The notes under the pieces were generated by a model, which did not search any database, was not told the origin of the DNA, and worked only from the letters and a program-made list of their open reading frames with translations. The position numbers were made by a program, and so were the translations under genes. From assembly GCA_965249955.1 (NCBI GenBank), contig OZ252261.1, forward strand, positions 682,001 through 746,000: a DNA stretch of 64,000 bases, given 5' to 3'. Shown one piece after another: positions 45,438-54,593 of this stretch (positions are counted from its first letter, which is position 1; each line of letters begins with the position of its first letter). This DNA comes from SB11 sp965249955. GTDB taxonomy: Bacteria > Bacteroidota > Bacteroidia > UBA8524.

Positions 45438-48413
45438 TTATTTCTTCTTTCTATCAGTAATTGCTTTCAAAATCCGTTGTCGTTTTATCTCTGATTCGCT
45501 TTCGGGAACTGCGGAATATTCCACTTTTACTCGATAGCCTTTGACTGTTTTTTCCGTACCTGCATCTTTAGCTACGATGGAATCAAGGTGTAAAAACAAT
45601 TCTTCGGGGGTGTAGGTATATATAGTAGCTCCTGTTACGGTGAGTGATTGCAATTCTTCTGCTATCTTTTGCAACTTTTGCTTGTCGGTAGCGCAGACAA
45701 ATATTGTTTCGTACCCAGCACCTGCACATTTCTCTATGTTGTGAATTTCCCATTCTGTTGTGGTGGTAACGGTTACTTCACAGGCATACTTTTTACCATC
45801 CCGCTCTAAACTGACATCGACAAACCCACCCTCTACGGGTTCTTCTACTCTGGCAATGAAGCCTCTGGATTCTGCCATTTTTTTAATAAGGTTTTGCTGA
45901 TACCGATGTTCTGTATGCTCCTTATGTGCGATAACTGTCTGTATGGTTTCTTCTTGAGATTCTTTGGAAAGTGGTTCTGTTTTTCTTTTAACGGGTGGCG
46001 GTGCACTGTTTGTTTCTTCTTTTCTTTCGGTGGGGTATGTAAGGTCTGTTTCTATGGGTGTATCTACTATTTCTTTTGGTGTGCCGTAGGTTTTTCGGGA
46101 TAACTCACGCACTTCTTCAGCTATACTTTCTGCAATATCTTGTTCTATCTCTTGAAACTTTGGAGTGGTAAGGTTGAAATCATTTTCGGCTGTTTCCAAA
46201 CGGGCGATGGCTTTGCCTACGGATAAATTTTGTAAGTCTTTGGCTTCAAAGAAGGAAAAGCCTTGCTCCATTTTTCGCGCATCGGCATCGCCTAAGCGGA
46301 AGCACATACGGATACCTGTATTGGAGAGAACGGAGTTTGCCAGTTCTGCATCACGTTTGGATAATTGCTCCATATCCTGGTGTGCCAGAATTAGTCCGAG
46401 ATGATACTTCCGGGCACCTGTAAGTATGGAAATCATAGACGGGGTTATGAAGTGCTGGAACTCGTCAATGTATAAAAAGAAGTCTTTCCGTTCCTCTTTC
46501 TTAATACTTTGCCGTGCCATGGCTGCTTGCTGTATCTTGGAGACTATAAGAGCACCGAGGGTGTAACTGTTTTCGCTACCGATTAATCCTTCTGAAAGCT
46601 TGATAAGAATTATTTTCTGCTGGTCAAGGAATCGGGAAAAGTCTAAGCTCTTCTTTTGCGACACCATATTCCGTATGGTTTTTGGTCGCAGGAAGGCATC
46701 AAGGCGGGTAAGTATTGATCCTATGGAACTTGATTTGAGCAGTGGGTATTCTTTCTGCCAGTAGGACACCACATGCGGGTCTTTTACTGTTTTGAGAAAT
46801 TTTTCTCGATAGTCTTTTTCTATGAGAAATCTGCGGAGGTCTGTGAGTGTTCCCCCTTCCCTGCTTTCTAAAAAGGCTATGATGGCATTGGCAAAGACGG
46901 AGTTCATCTGATCCCCCCAACTGCTGCTCATCTTTCTGAATATGGCTACCAAATCGGACGAAAGCAGTTCTTTTTCCATTTCTGAATGTGCGGACAGGAT
47001 ATTGAAGCCTATCGGAAAATCTGCATCGGACGGGTCGATGATGATAACGTCTTTCATTCGCTCATCCGGCACATACGGCAGTATGGCTTCTATCAAATCC
47101 CCATGCGGGTCAAGGACGGCTACACCGTTCCCGAGATACATATCCTGAATAATATACGATAACAATGCGGTGGATTTTCCTGTTCCTGTACTTCCGATAA
47201 TGTGGGTATGCCTTAACCTGAGCGCACTCGGCACTGTTACTTCTTTCTCTATACTGTTGTGAACATTGTGCCCAAGGCAAAACGAATGCCCCTCATACAA
47301 GACGGGGGCTTCTTTTGTTCTTGTAGCGATGCGGCGCAGTTTCTTTGACTGTATGCGCGGGCTTGGAAAATGCACTAAGGAAAGAAGTTCTTTTGCATTG
47401 AGTAGCATTCCCAATCTGCGGGATTGCCTATTAAGAATATCATCAGCAAGAAAACTTTGGTCATATCCTTCAAAAGAAAGTGGAATGATTCGATTATATG
47501 GTGAGCGTGTACCTTCGGAGAGTGTATGCACAATTTGGCGGGAACGGCCTGCAACTGAATCAATAGTATTGCCTTGTATAAGCACACGGACATTGACGGC
47601 AAAGAGTGGAGCAGATATTTTTTCTTTTGCAAGCGGGAGCATTTCTGGTGCATTCTCAAAAAAGGCTTTTCCATCGCTTCCTGTAACTGATTGCAATATG
47701 CTTTCGCTCCATGAATTGAACGTGCTTTTAAATGCTATTTGCAGTGTTACACCTTCTCCTTCATTAAGATGTTCCAGTATGGAAAATAAGCCTACATACA
47801 GATCGTAGTCAGGTGTTGATTGCGTGCGTAGTGGCCGGGTAAATTCTTCTTCAAGCCCGAAGTCTTGTACAAATGCTTCTTGGTAATCAATACATAATGG
47901 AACATCAGACGCATTGTGTCGTTCTATTACAATTTCCGGGAAATACCCTTTGAATTGGTTTTGGATAAAATGGGCATCCTGACAATTACATATAAGCCGT
48001 ATTGTTATTTCCTTGTGGCCTGCATATATCTCAAACGTCATTGGATGCTCCGTATAAGACAGCAATACAAATAATTGCTCGAAGTCAGCAAATCTGGCTT
48101 TGTATCCTTCGGGAAGCAAAAATGAAAGACTGACCAATTCATCAATAGAAGTATCGCATGCTGGGAATGGCTCAGGCTCATCGTGCTTTTTTGGTTTTGC
48201 ACGTTTCGGTTCCTCTGTTCTTAATGACTTTATAAAGGAACTTATCAAGGTTTCTTTTCGGCCATCATCAATGATGTTTCCTTCGGGAAGGAAATGTCCG
48301 AAGAATGGTTCAAACGGAGGCTCAGGGTCTACGGTGTACGGATAGGCATACCATCCCCGACATCGATTTTCCCAACGGTAAAAGTTGAGTGTCAGTTGTT
48401 CCGCCCGATCCAT
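45438..48413 (-). CDS. VirD4/TraG/HerA-like DNA-transfer ATPase with C-terminal nuclease-like domain
   Basis: A 991-residue protein. The N-terminal ~390 residues are of unknown fold. The ATPase domain has Walker A GSTGTGKST near residue 405, DPHGDLIEAILPYV after it, and Walker B FFLYIDEFQHF near 645, followed by ARKYHLGLILAHQDMEQL. This resembles type IV coupling proteins and HerA-type DNA pumps. After a charged linker (~780-850) a C-terminal domain carries a PD-(D/E)xK-like pattern (GGFVDVSLERDGKKYACEVTVTT). No relaxase or T4SS channel genes are in the window, so transfer may rely on other parts of the element or on helpers. Its start overlaps the stop of the gene at 48413-48895. Confidence 0.85.
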   Translation of the reverse strand: MDRAEQLTLNFYRWENRCRGWYAYPYTVDPEPPFEPFFGHFLPEGNIIDDGRKETLISSFIKSLRTEEPKRAKPKKHDEPEPFPACDTSIDELVSLSFLLPEGYKARFADFEQLFVLLSYTEHPMTFEIYAGHKEITIRLICNCQDAHFIQNQFKGYFPEIVIERHNASDVPLCIDYQEAFVQDFGLEEEFTRPLRTQSTPDYDLYVGLFSILEHLNEGEGVTLQIAFKSTFNSWSESILQSVTGSDGKAFFENAPEMLPLAKEKISAPLFAVNVRVLIQGNTIDSVAGRSRQIVHTLSEGTRSPYNRIIPLSFEGYDQSFLADDILNRQSRRLGMLLNAKELLSLVHFPSPRIQSKKLRRIATRTKEAPVLYEGHSFCLGHNVHNSIEKEVTVPSALRLRHTHIIGSTGTGKSTALLSYIIQDMYLGNGVAVLDPHGDLIEAILPYVPDERMKDVIIIDPSDADFPIGFNILSAHSEMEKELLSSDLVAIFRKMSSSWGDQMNSVFANAIIAFLESREGGTLTDLRRFLIEKDYREKFLKTVKDPHVVSYWQKEYPLLKSSSIGSILTRLDAFLRPKTIRNMVSQKKSLDFSRFLDQQKIILIKLSEGLIGSENSYTLGALIVSKIQQAAMARQSIKKEERKDFFLYIDEFQHFITPSMISILTGARKYHLGLILAHQDMEQLSKRDAELANSVLSNTGIRMCFRLGDADARKMEQGFSFFEAKDLQNLSVGKAIARLETAENDFNLTTPKFQEIEQDIAESIAEEVRELSRKTYGTPKEIVDTPIETDLTYPTERKEETNSAPPPVKRKTEPLSKESQEETIQTVIAHKEHTEHRYQQNLIKKMAESRGFIARVEEPVEGGFVDVSLERDGKKYACEVTVTTTTEWEIHNIEKCAGAGYETIFVCATDKQKLQKIAEELQSLTVTGATIYTYTPEELFLHLDSIVAKDAGTEKTVKGYRVKVEYSAVPESESEIKRQRILKAITDRKKK

Positions 48414-48895
48414 CAGGGATTACCTTTGGTCTCCACTTTTTGAGCATCAGTGAGAGTGCGGATGCCTTTCGCTCTGAGCGCATCGTCTATTTCCCGAAAG
48501 AGAGTGTTTACAATACACTCTTTGAACATATTTTCTGTATCAATTTGGTAATATGTTTTTTCTTGGGCACGTTGTGCAAGGAACTTGCCGACAAAAGGGA
48601 TTTTGGCAAGGAAATTTACAAAACCGTTGCTTTCCATTCCAAACCAATACGAGAAAAAGAAGTTTTTTCCAAAGGGTGCGGCGCAGATGTCGAAAACCAA
48701 CCCTTTGCGAGTAATGCGAAGGTACATTCGCTTTGACGAAAGTATTCCTCCCTCTGAAAAGTTTTCCAAAGAGAGTTTTACATTGGGTAGCTCCTGAATC
48801 TCAATTGCCCTTTCCATGCTTTTGTAGAAGTCGGCGGATGACAATTGCACGTTGTCAATGGACTGATGCCAGTTTGATAGTATGAGTAATGCCAT
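48413..48895 (-). CDS. Hypothetical protein coupled to the TraG-like gene
   Basis: A 160-residue protein that I do not recognise. It has no signal peptide. The middle contains an aromatic/hydrophobic stretch (FFFSYWFGMESNGFVNFLAKIPFVGKFLAQRAQ) and the C-terminal part is helical (DTENMFKECIVNTLFREIDDALRAKGIRTLTDA). Its stop overlaps the ATG of the TraG-like gene, so the two are translationally coupled and probably act together. Confidence 0.65.
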   Translation of the reverse strand: MALLILSNWHQSIDNVQLSSADFYKSMERAIEIQELPNVKLSLENFSEGGILSSKRMYLRITRKGLVFDICAAPFGKNFFFSYWFGMESNGFVNFLAKIPFVGKFLAQRAQEKTYYQIDTENMFKECIVNTLFREIDDALRAKGIRTLTDAQKVETKGNP

Positions 48896-49055
48896 GATAG
48901 TTAGCTTTTAGTATTCAGTACAGGAATAATCTTCTAAGTGAAAGATACAAAGAATTTAAATAACTATGTTACCAAATATAATTGATTTTAAAGGTTATCC
49001 AAATGTTTATTAGAAGACAATAATCCTTTGCATTAACCCACTCGTAAAATGTCTT

Positions 49056-49973
49056 TTGTTTCAATTAAGTAAATGGATCAGACTATTGTTGTTCATGATT
49101 ATGTTTGCGCTTTATTATATGATTTTTAGATTAATGAATATTTTCAAGCATAATTACCTTATTCTGTCTGAAAAAGATATAAAGTATCTTGAAGATTGGG
49201 AAAAGTGGAAGAAAAAATGTTTCCAGTCGGAGCCATCTATTGGGTTTATCGGAATGGATGATCTAGCCCTTTGGGAAGATAAAATTCACAAAAATAAAGC
49301 AATACAACATTATTTCAGTTTGTTCCCGAATAACTTTCTATGTGGTATTGACTACCAAAAAAATTACAAAGCGATTTACAGCAAAAAATTAGCAAACTTT
49401 TCAAAACTTTTGGATAAAAAAGATATTGGTTAAAGACACATTCTCAATCATATTAGAGCAACGGAATCATATTTTATTATTTCATCAATTTTAAAATTAA
49501 CTAATTATGGACATCATTCCGCTTACATATTTCCTGAATTTCCTTTAGCAACAGCATATAAATCCGATTATCTAGTAATTGGGAAAGGCTCAGACGGTTA
49601 CCATCTCATTTTTGTTGAACTTGAAAGCCCATATCAGCAAATAACCACAAAAGAGGGCAGTTTCGAGCATACCATCAGAAAAGGAATATCGCAGGTCGAA
49701 GAATGGGAGACATATCTTGAAAAAAGATATTCTCAAATTGTAAATACATTAAAACCATATAAACATCCTGATTATAATCTTCCAGAAGAATTTTATCATT
49801 TTGACTCTACACGAATAAGTTTTGTTGTTGTTGCTGGTCGAAGAAACGACTTCAACGAAAAAACTTACAGGCAAAAAAGAAAAACGTTAAAACGTCAAGG
49901 TCTCTATATTCTACATTATGATAATCTTATCGATCTTGCTAGAATTAGTATTGAACACGGTATCGTGGGATAA
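49056..49973 (+). pseudogene. Shedu-like (DUF4263) antiphage protein, broken by an in-frame TAA
   Basis: The frame opens at TTG 49056 (or ATG 49134) and stops at TAA 49431-49433 after 125 codons. The same frame then continues without any ATG to 49973: LKLTNYGHHSAYIFPEF, SDYLVIGKGSDGYHLIFVELESPYQQ, GISQVEEWETYLEKRY, ISFVVVAGRRNDFNEKTYRQKR. This is the DUF4263/Shedu domain, a PD-(D/E)xK nuclease fold, with the acidic residues in SDYL and VELE. No ATG follows the stop, so the downstream part cannot be a separate ATG-started gene. It is a nonsense pseudogene, a sequencing error or a readthrough case. Length including the stop position is 305 codons, shorter than typical Shedu. Confidence 0.7.
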
Positions 49974-50109
49974 TACAATAAGAATATTTTCAAATCTCTT
50001 CGTTCCCTGTACAATAGATTTAGGAAGTAGCCCCTCTACAAATATTAGATTTTGCCATACGGCACACAACTGTTGCCTGTGCTAAGTATCATAACTTTTC
50101 TAAAGTTTG

Positions 50110-50994
50110 TCATGTATAGGCTAAAACAATTTTAGTTCTTGTTTTATTTTTCTCACCCTTCGGAAATAATAATACAAAAGCATTGTATGTATTATTAAAA
50201 AAGTGAAACTCAAAATCTACCTCTCCATTTTCTGTTTTAAGTGCTACGACGCCTTGAGTGAATTTTTTTCCAAAATAATAATGCTGGACAAATGGCCATC
50301 GAAATCCCATAGTTTCCGGCCATGCTAAAATACCAAAAGTCTTTTCAAACTTTGAAGATTGAAAATAATCTCTGGCATTACAACTTGCAGGTTGTCCCAT
50401 TAGAGATATATTTTCTAATATAAGTAATGCGCATCTTTTCTTTGAATGTTCTACATATCTCCTAATTGTTGCGTGAACCGATGCTCCAAACTGCTTTGCT
50501 AATGCCATTGGAGCTTTTATTCCAAGCTCCAGTTTTGACATTTCTGCTATAAATCTGTCATGTTGGAACAACGTTATTGAGGCAAAGTAGTTTGCTTCTT
50601 CTTCAAAATCCTCATTCACATATTCACTTAAAGTGGTATCATCGTCAAGATAAGCCAAGGACTTCTTTTGCCAGGGTAAAACCTCATGTCCAACCTCATG
50701 AAGTTTTACAAAATTTTTCCTTCCGAAATTTTGTGTATTATCTAAATATATAACCTTTTCACTTCTGTCCAATAACCCTCTAATTTTAGCAAGGCCACTT
50801 TTCAAAATATCTGATGAAAAAAACGACAAAAAATTATCCTTTATGCTATTAACATCTATACCGGTACCAACAACAAGTTCAGAATAAGTAACAATTGAAT
50901 CAACAGGTGTTGGAAAAACTCCATAGGCCCCACAACCTTTTAATATCTCAATTGACCGTTTTTCAATGTCTTTCTTAGTATGTGGCTCAAGCAT
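50110..50994 (-). CDS. ImmA/IrrE-family metallopeptidase, CapP-like
   Basis: The start MLEPHTKKDIEKRSIEIL at 50994 overlaps the end of the HTH gene by 8 bp; an ATG at 51030 would overlap by 44 bp and is less likely. The zinc motif HEVGH is at residues 99-103, with the downstream EEEANYFA (131-138) providing the third ligand. A C-terminal domain of ~120 residues follows. In known CBASS loci, CapP peptidases of this type cleave the HTH repressor CapH when activated by single-stranded DNA. Its position beside an HTH gene divergent from the CD-NTase operon supports the same role here (inference). Confidence 0.85.
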   Translation of the reverse strand: MLEPHTKKDIEKRSIEILKGCGAYGVFPTPVDSIVTYSELVVGTGIDVNSIKDNFLSFFSSDILKSGLAKIRGLLDRSEKVIYLDNTQNFGRKNFVKLHEVGHEVLPWQKKSLAYLDDDTTLSEYVNEDFEEEANYFASITLFQHDRFIAEMSKLELGIKAPMALAKQFGASVHATIRRYVEHSKKRCALLILENISLMGQPASCNARDYFQSSKFEKTFGILAWPETMGFRWPFVQHYYFGKKFTQGVVALKTENGEVDFEFHFFNNTYNAFVLLFPKGEKNKTRTKIVLAYT

Positions 50995-51337
50995 TCTTTT
51001 TATTAAAACGTAGAAATTTAATAAACTCAAGAACTTTTTCTTCTTCTTCTGTTGTCAAGTTCTCAGCAGAAAAAGCAATGTTTGTCAAAAGCTTAGATTT
51101 AGAATTCTCTTCATTCTCATTTTTTTCAATAATACCAGCAGCACTCAATAATAGGTTCAAGTCTACTTTATAAAGTGTTGCAAGCTTATATAAAACGTTA
51201 GCTGAAGGTTTTTTAATTTTATCATTTTCTAGTTGACTCAAATAGGCATTAGATATTCCAGAGGCCTCTTCTACTTGCCTCAATGTAAGGGAAATTAATT
51301 CTCTAGATTCCTTTAATGTCTTGCCTAAAGATTTCAT
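50987..51337 (-). CDS. HTH (XRE-type) repressor, CapH-like
   Basis: A 116-residue protein with an N-terminal Cro/CI-type helix-turn-helix (LGKTLKESRELISLTLRQVEEASGISNAYLSQLENDKIKKPSANVLYKLATLYKVDL, residues ~4-62) and a C-terminal helical part that could dimerise or be cleaved. It overlaps the ImmA/IrrE gene and is divergent from the CD-NTase operon, 173 bp away. This is the arrangement of CapH-CapP, which controls CBASS expression after DNA damage. Confidence 0.85.
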   Translation of the reverse strand: MKSLGKTLKESRELISLTLRQVEEASGISNAYLSQLENDKIKKPSANVLYKLATLYKVDLNLLLSAAGIIEKNENEENSKSKLLTNIAFSAENLTTEEEEKVLEFIKFLRFNKKNA

Positions 51338-51416
51338 AATTCAAGTATACCCTTTCCTTCTATTGTACTTGCCATTTTTTTATCACAAAGATACTTAATC
51401 TGTTGATAACTATTTT

Positions 51417-51467
51417 AAGCAAGTCTAATTTTTTGCTTGATAGATTTAGATTTGCTAATTATTTTTG
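51417..51467 (+). promoter_or_regulatory. Promoter and candidate operator of the CD-NTase operon
   Basis: The inverted repeat AAGCAA (51417-51422) / TTGCTT (51433-51438) overlaps the expected -33 region. A perfect Bacteroidota -7 box, TATTTTTG, follows at 51460-51467. Transcription would start near 51473, ~38 bp before the NTase ATG. A further CAAGTA/TACTTG pair lies at about 51343-51370, near the HTH gene start. These fit repression of both directions by the HTH protein. Confidence 0.5.
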
Positions 51468-51510
51468 TATTGACATAACCTAACTAACTTTAAATACAGA
51501 AAATACAAAT

Positions 51511-52470
51511 ATGGCAACAGATAAAGACAAACACTTAGAATGTTCACTCAACTCTCACAAAATCAAAAAAGAACAAACACTTTTAGATAAGCACATTGAA
51601 AAAAGAGATGACGTGAAAGAAACCTTAGAAAAGAAATATGGGAGTGAAATTTATTCCCCCTTTAATTCTGGCTCGTATGCTAAACATACTGCTGTTAACA
51701 AAAAATTTGACTTTGACCTTATTGCTCCCTTTAAACGGGGAACCTTTGATACTCTTGAAAAAATGTACAACGATGTTTATGAAACTTTATATGAAGAATA
51801 TAAAAGCAAAGCTACAGTTAGAAAGCAAAAGGTTTCAATTGGGTTAGAATTTTATGCTGATTCAGAGGGAGACGTTGTTAAAATAGACGTTGTTCCCGGC
51901 AGAGAATTAAATAAGGATTCCTACAAAGATGACGAAAATCTAAATCTATATGTTTATAGTCAGTTCGGCAAAATTGAAAGTGGTAGCGAAAGACTAAAAA
52001 CCAACGTAAAGTCTCAGATTGAAAATGTTAAAGGGAAGGCTGAAAGGGATTCAATAAGGCAAATTATCAAACTACTCAAAATATGGAAAATCCATAACAG
52101 TAAGGTACCCAAGTCATTCTTTCTTGAACTGATAACTATTAAAGCTTTTGACACAACAACTATTGAAGGCACATTATGGGAAAGACTAAAAAGGGTTATG
52201 GAGTTTATACGCGACAAAGCAGAGACAATAACGTTGCCAGACCCTGGGAATAGCAACAACGATGTCGCCGATACTTTAACCGATTGGGAAAAGACCACAC
52301 TCAAAGATGATATGAAATATATGATTGAGCGTATAGAAGAGAATAGCGATAATATTAAGTCATATTACAGACTTAACGAAAAATTTCCATGTGAGGACAA
52401 AAATAACAGTAACTCATACGGTCAAAAAAAGGATTCTCCTTCATCACCACCCCCTGCACGTTATTCATGA
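51511..52470 (+). CDS. CD-NTase (cGAS/DncV-like nucleotidyltransferase), first copy
   Basis: A 319-residue protein of the CBASS cyclase family. It has the polymerase-beta-type active site: G54-S55 in SGSYAKHT, then D67 and D69 in KKFDFDL, and the third metal residue D126 in VVKIDVVPG. A helical domain follows (RQIIKLLKIWKIHN at ~185-198). Such enzymes make cyclic di- or trinucleotides upon phage infection. The C-terminal tail is Ser/Pro-rich and ends PPPARYS; in type II systems the cyclase C-terminus is linked to targets by Cap2. It is first in a five-gene operon and overlaps cap2 by 4 bp. Confidence 0.9.
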   Translation: MATDKDKHLECSLNSHKIKKEQTLLDKHIEKRDDVKETLEKKYGSEIYSPFNSGSYAKHTAVNKKFDFDLIAPFKRGTFDTLEKMYNDVYETLYEEYKSKATVRKQKVSIGLEFYADSEGDVVKIDVVPGRELNKDSYKDDENLNLYVYSQFGKIESGSERLKTNVKSQIENVKGKAERDSIRQIIKLLKIWKIHNSKVPKSFFLELITIKAFDTTTIEGTLWERLKRVMEFIRDKAETITLPDPGNSNNDVADTLTDWEKTTLKDDMKYMIERIEENSDNIKSYYRLNEKFPCEDKNNSNSYGQKKDSPSSPPPARYS

Positions 52471-54113
52471 ATAAGGTTGATAGACTATCTTTAATAGTAT
52501 CAACTATTAAAGCCCTAGAAAATGTAAGCATTACAAAACCGCTGCAATATAACGGTGCCTTAATAGAGGGAAATATGCTTGTATCTGAAAGCGGTGTAGA
52601 GTTGGAGTTCAAAATTCATATTTATCCATCATATCCTCTTAAGATACAACAGTGCGAATCAATTAGATTCATAAATAAAGATTTTCTTGAATATGACCAT
52701 GTTAATAGTGATGGTTCAATATGCATAATACCACATCACAACCCTGCTATAGTGGTAAAATTGCACAGCGATTTTAATGCTTTAAAAGGATGGATACGGA
52801 AATACTATTTAAAAATTGAAGGATATTTGGAATATGAAAATATTCTATTACCACAAAACGACAGTCAAAATCTTATAGTTTATCAATATACTCAGGTAGC
52901 CTATAATTTTAAGGCAGGTGAGTTTGGTATATTTCAATATTCTTTTCTATCTAATGGAACCCACAGGAATAAGACTACGCAAACATATGTTGTACAAGAA
53001 TTCATCCTCAACAATAAGCAAACGATAAATTGTAAGTGGAATAGAGCCAACCAAAGTTTAGCACGAATAGAGGGGCTATATTTATATTTAGGACAAAAGC
53101 CTGTTACAAAGAACAGATTTATCATTGACAATTGGCATGACCTTGAGCCCTTGGTCAGCCAAGAGTTTCTTACTTGTTTATATCAAATAGACCGGAATCT
53201 TCGCAGTGAGAAAAACCCACCTCAAAATATTACTCTATTAATAGGATATGAGGTTTCAGATAAAGTTATCCATTGGCAAGCACTTAATATACCTACTGAC
53301 AACTTCCCTAATTATGGGGAGAAAATATCTGGAAAATATATAGGTAGGCTTGAGAATAGGACAATTGATTGGTTTCAAACAAGGGACTGCTCATACAATG
53401 TTTTTTTTGGACGTGGAGCTTTTCATAATTCAATCACCGACAGCAATATTCTGATTATTGGGGCAGGTGCCGTGGGAAGTCAAGTTGCTACCACACTTAC
53501 CCGTGGAGGATGCAAAGCTATTACATTACTTGATTATGACTTAAAGGAAGCTGAAAATATTTGTAGGTCAGAATATCACTTTATTACGGGTGTTACTGCC
53601 AAGGTACATGAATTAGCAGAAATCCTTACCCGTATATCGCCGTTCATTGATGTCAAAATAAATGAAGATACTATTGATGCCATAAAAATGCTTAGTAATG
53701 TTGACGAGTTTATTGAACAAATGGGAACGTACTTTAATGAATACAGTATTATAATCGACTGTACTAGTGATAACGATTTGGCATACTTTATTGAAAAACT
53801 GCCACTTAAAGCCCACTTATTTAATCTATCAATAACTAATCATGCTCAAGAATTAGTATGTGCCGTTAACCCGAATGCTTATAAGTGGTTAGGGGAAATT
53901 TATAGCTCACTTGAGAAGAGTGCAGAAATTGACTTTTATAATCCGACTGGCTGCTGGAGTCCAACATTTAAAGCATCTTATAATGATATTTCACTATTAG
54001 TACAAAGCGCACTCAGATATATAAACAATGGTTTTGCAAATTCATTACCACCAAGAAGTTTTTTTATTTCACATAAGGATAACGGATTAACAACAAGTAT
54101 CACTCCATTTTGA
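52467..54113 (+). CDS. cap2: E2-E1 fusion ubiquitin-transfer-like enzyme, Cap2-like
   Basis: A 548-residue protein. The E2-like domain (~1-150) has the motif HVNSDGSIC with the expected catalytic C86. A linker and adenylation-domain preamble follow. The E1 (ThiF-like) domain begins near 325, with the nucleotide loop ILIIGAGAVGS (G332, G334, G337) and TLLDYDLKEAENICRSEYHF. The candidate E1 catalytic cysteine is C496 in TGCWSPTFKAS. Cap2 in type II CBASS attaches the CD-NTase C-terminus to cellular targets and primes the cyclase. All key residues appear present. Confidence 0.9.
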   Translation: MNKVDRLSLIVSTIKALENVSITKPLQYNGALIEGNMLVSESGVELEFKIHIYPSYPLKIQQCESIRFINKDFLEYDHVNSDGSICIIPHHNPAIVVKLHSDFNALKGWIRKYYLKIEGYLEYENILLPQNDSQNLIVYQYTQVAYNFKAGEFGIFQYSFLSNGTHRNKTTQTYVVQEFILNNKQTINCKWNRANQSLARIEGLYLYLGQKPVTKNRFIIDNWHDLEPLVSQEFLTCLYQIDRNLRSEKNPPQNITLLIGYEVSDKVIHWQALNIPTDNFPNYGEKISGKYIGRLENRTIDWFQTRDCSYNVFFGRGAFHNSITDSNILIIGAGAVGSQVATTLTRGGCKAITLLDYDLKEAENICRSEYHFITGVTAKVHELAEILTRISPFIDVKINEDTIDAIKMLSNVDEFIEQMGTYFNEYSIIIDCTSDNDLAYFIEKLPLKAHLFNLSITNHAQELVCAVNPNAYKWLGEIYSSLEKSAEIDFYNPTGCWSPTFKASYNDISLLVQSALRYINNGFANSLPPRSFFISHKDNGLTTSITPF

Positions 54114-54592
54114 AATTTAATTGTATACAAATAGGGCTAACAATTCATGTTACCAAAGAGCTTCTTGAAAAGTTCAAAAGTCTGGGACGTGATAAATATC
54201 CTTTAGAATATGGAGGAATCTTGGTCGGCCATTATGAAGATGATGGACAGACTGCGGTTATTGTAGATACTATACTGCCAATTAGATACAAATCGTCAAA
54301 ATTCAACTTTGAAAGAAGCAATGAAGGATTTAAAGAAAAGTTAGAAGAGCTTTACAAACAAACCCCAAAGCTGATTTACATTGGTGAATGGCATACTCAT
54401 CCCGATCTGTTAGCAATACCAAGCCAAGACGATTACGATTCAATTAAGGCGGTAGCTCATCACCCAGATGTACAAATCAAAAACCCCATTATGTTGATTA
54501 TAGGAATAGGCAAGAAGAGGTTTGTTCCTAATTTTTTTGTGTTTTATAACGATAAATTATTTATGTATGAACAAGAAACCGGAGAAAGTTGA
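54110..54592 (+). CDS. cap3: JAB/JAMM isopeptidase, Cap3-like
   Basis: A 160-residue zinc isopeptidase. The start is a TTG at 54110 that overlaps the cap2 stop. The JAMM motif is complete: E33 in EYGGILVG, H95 and H97 in EWHTHP, then S105 and D108 in SQDDYDS. Cap3 in type II CBASS reverses the Cap2-made linkage between the CD-NTase and its targets. It sits directly after cap2, as expected. Confidence 0.9.
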   Translation: MKFNCIQIGLTIHVTKELLEKFKSLGRDKYPLEYGGILVGHYEDDGQTAVIVDTILPIRYKSSKFNFERSNEGFKEKLEELYKQTPKLIYIGEWHTHPDLLAIPSQDDYDSIKAVAHHPDVQIKNPIMLIIGIGKKRFVPNFFVFYNDKLFMYEQETGES

Positions 54593-54593
54593 T

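Noticed and set aside
45438..48895. Complete conjugation module.
   Set aside because: Only a coupling-type ATPase and one small partner are present; no relaxase, VirB4 or channel genes are seen in the window.
48924..49030. Imperfect inverted repeat (AGGAATAATCTTCTAA with TTAGAAGACAATAATCCT) around the start of the Shedu-like gene.
   Set aside because: The arms differ by an insertion and lie ~75 bp apart; there are no features of insertion-sequence ends and no transposase nearby.
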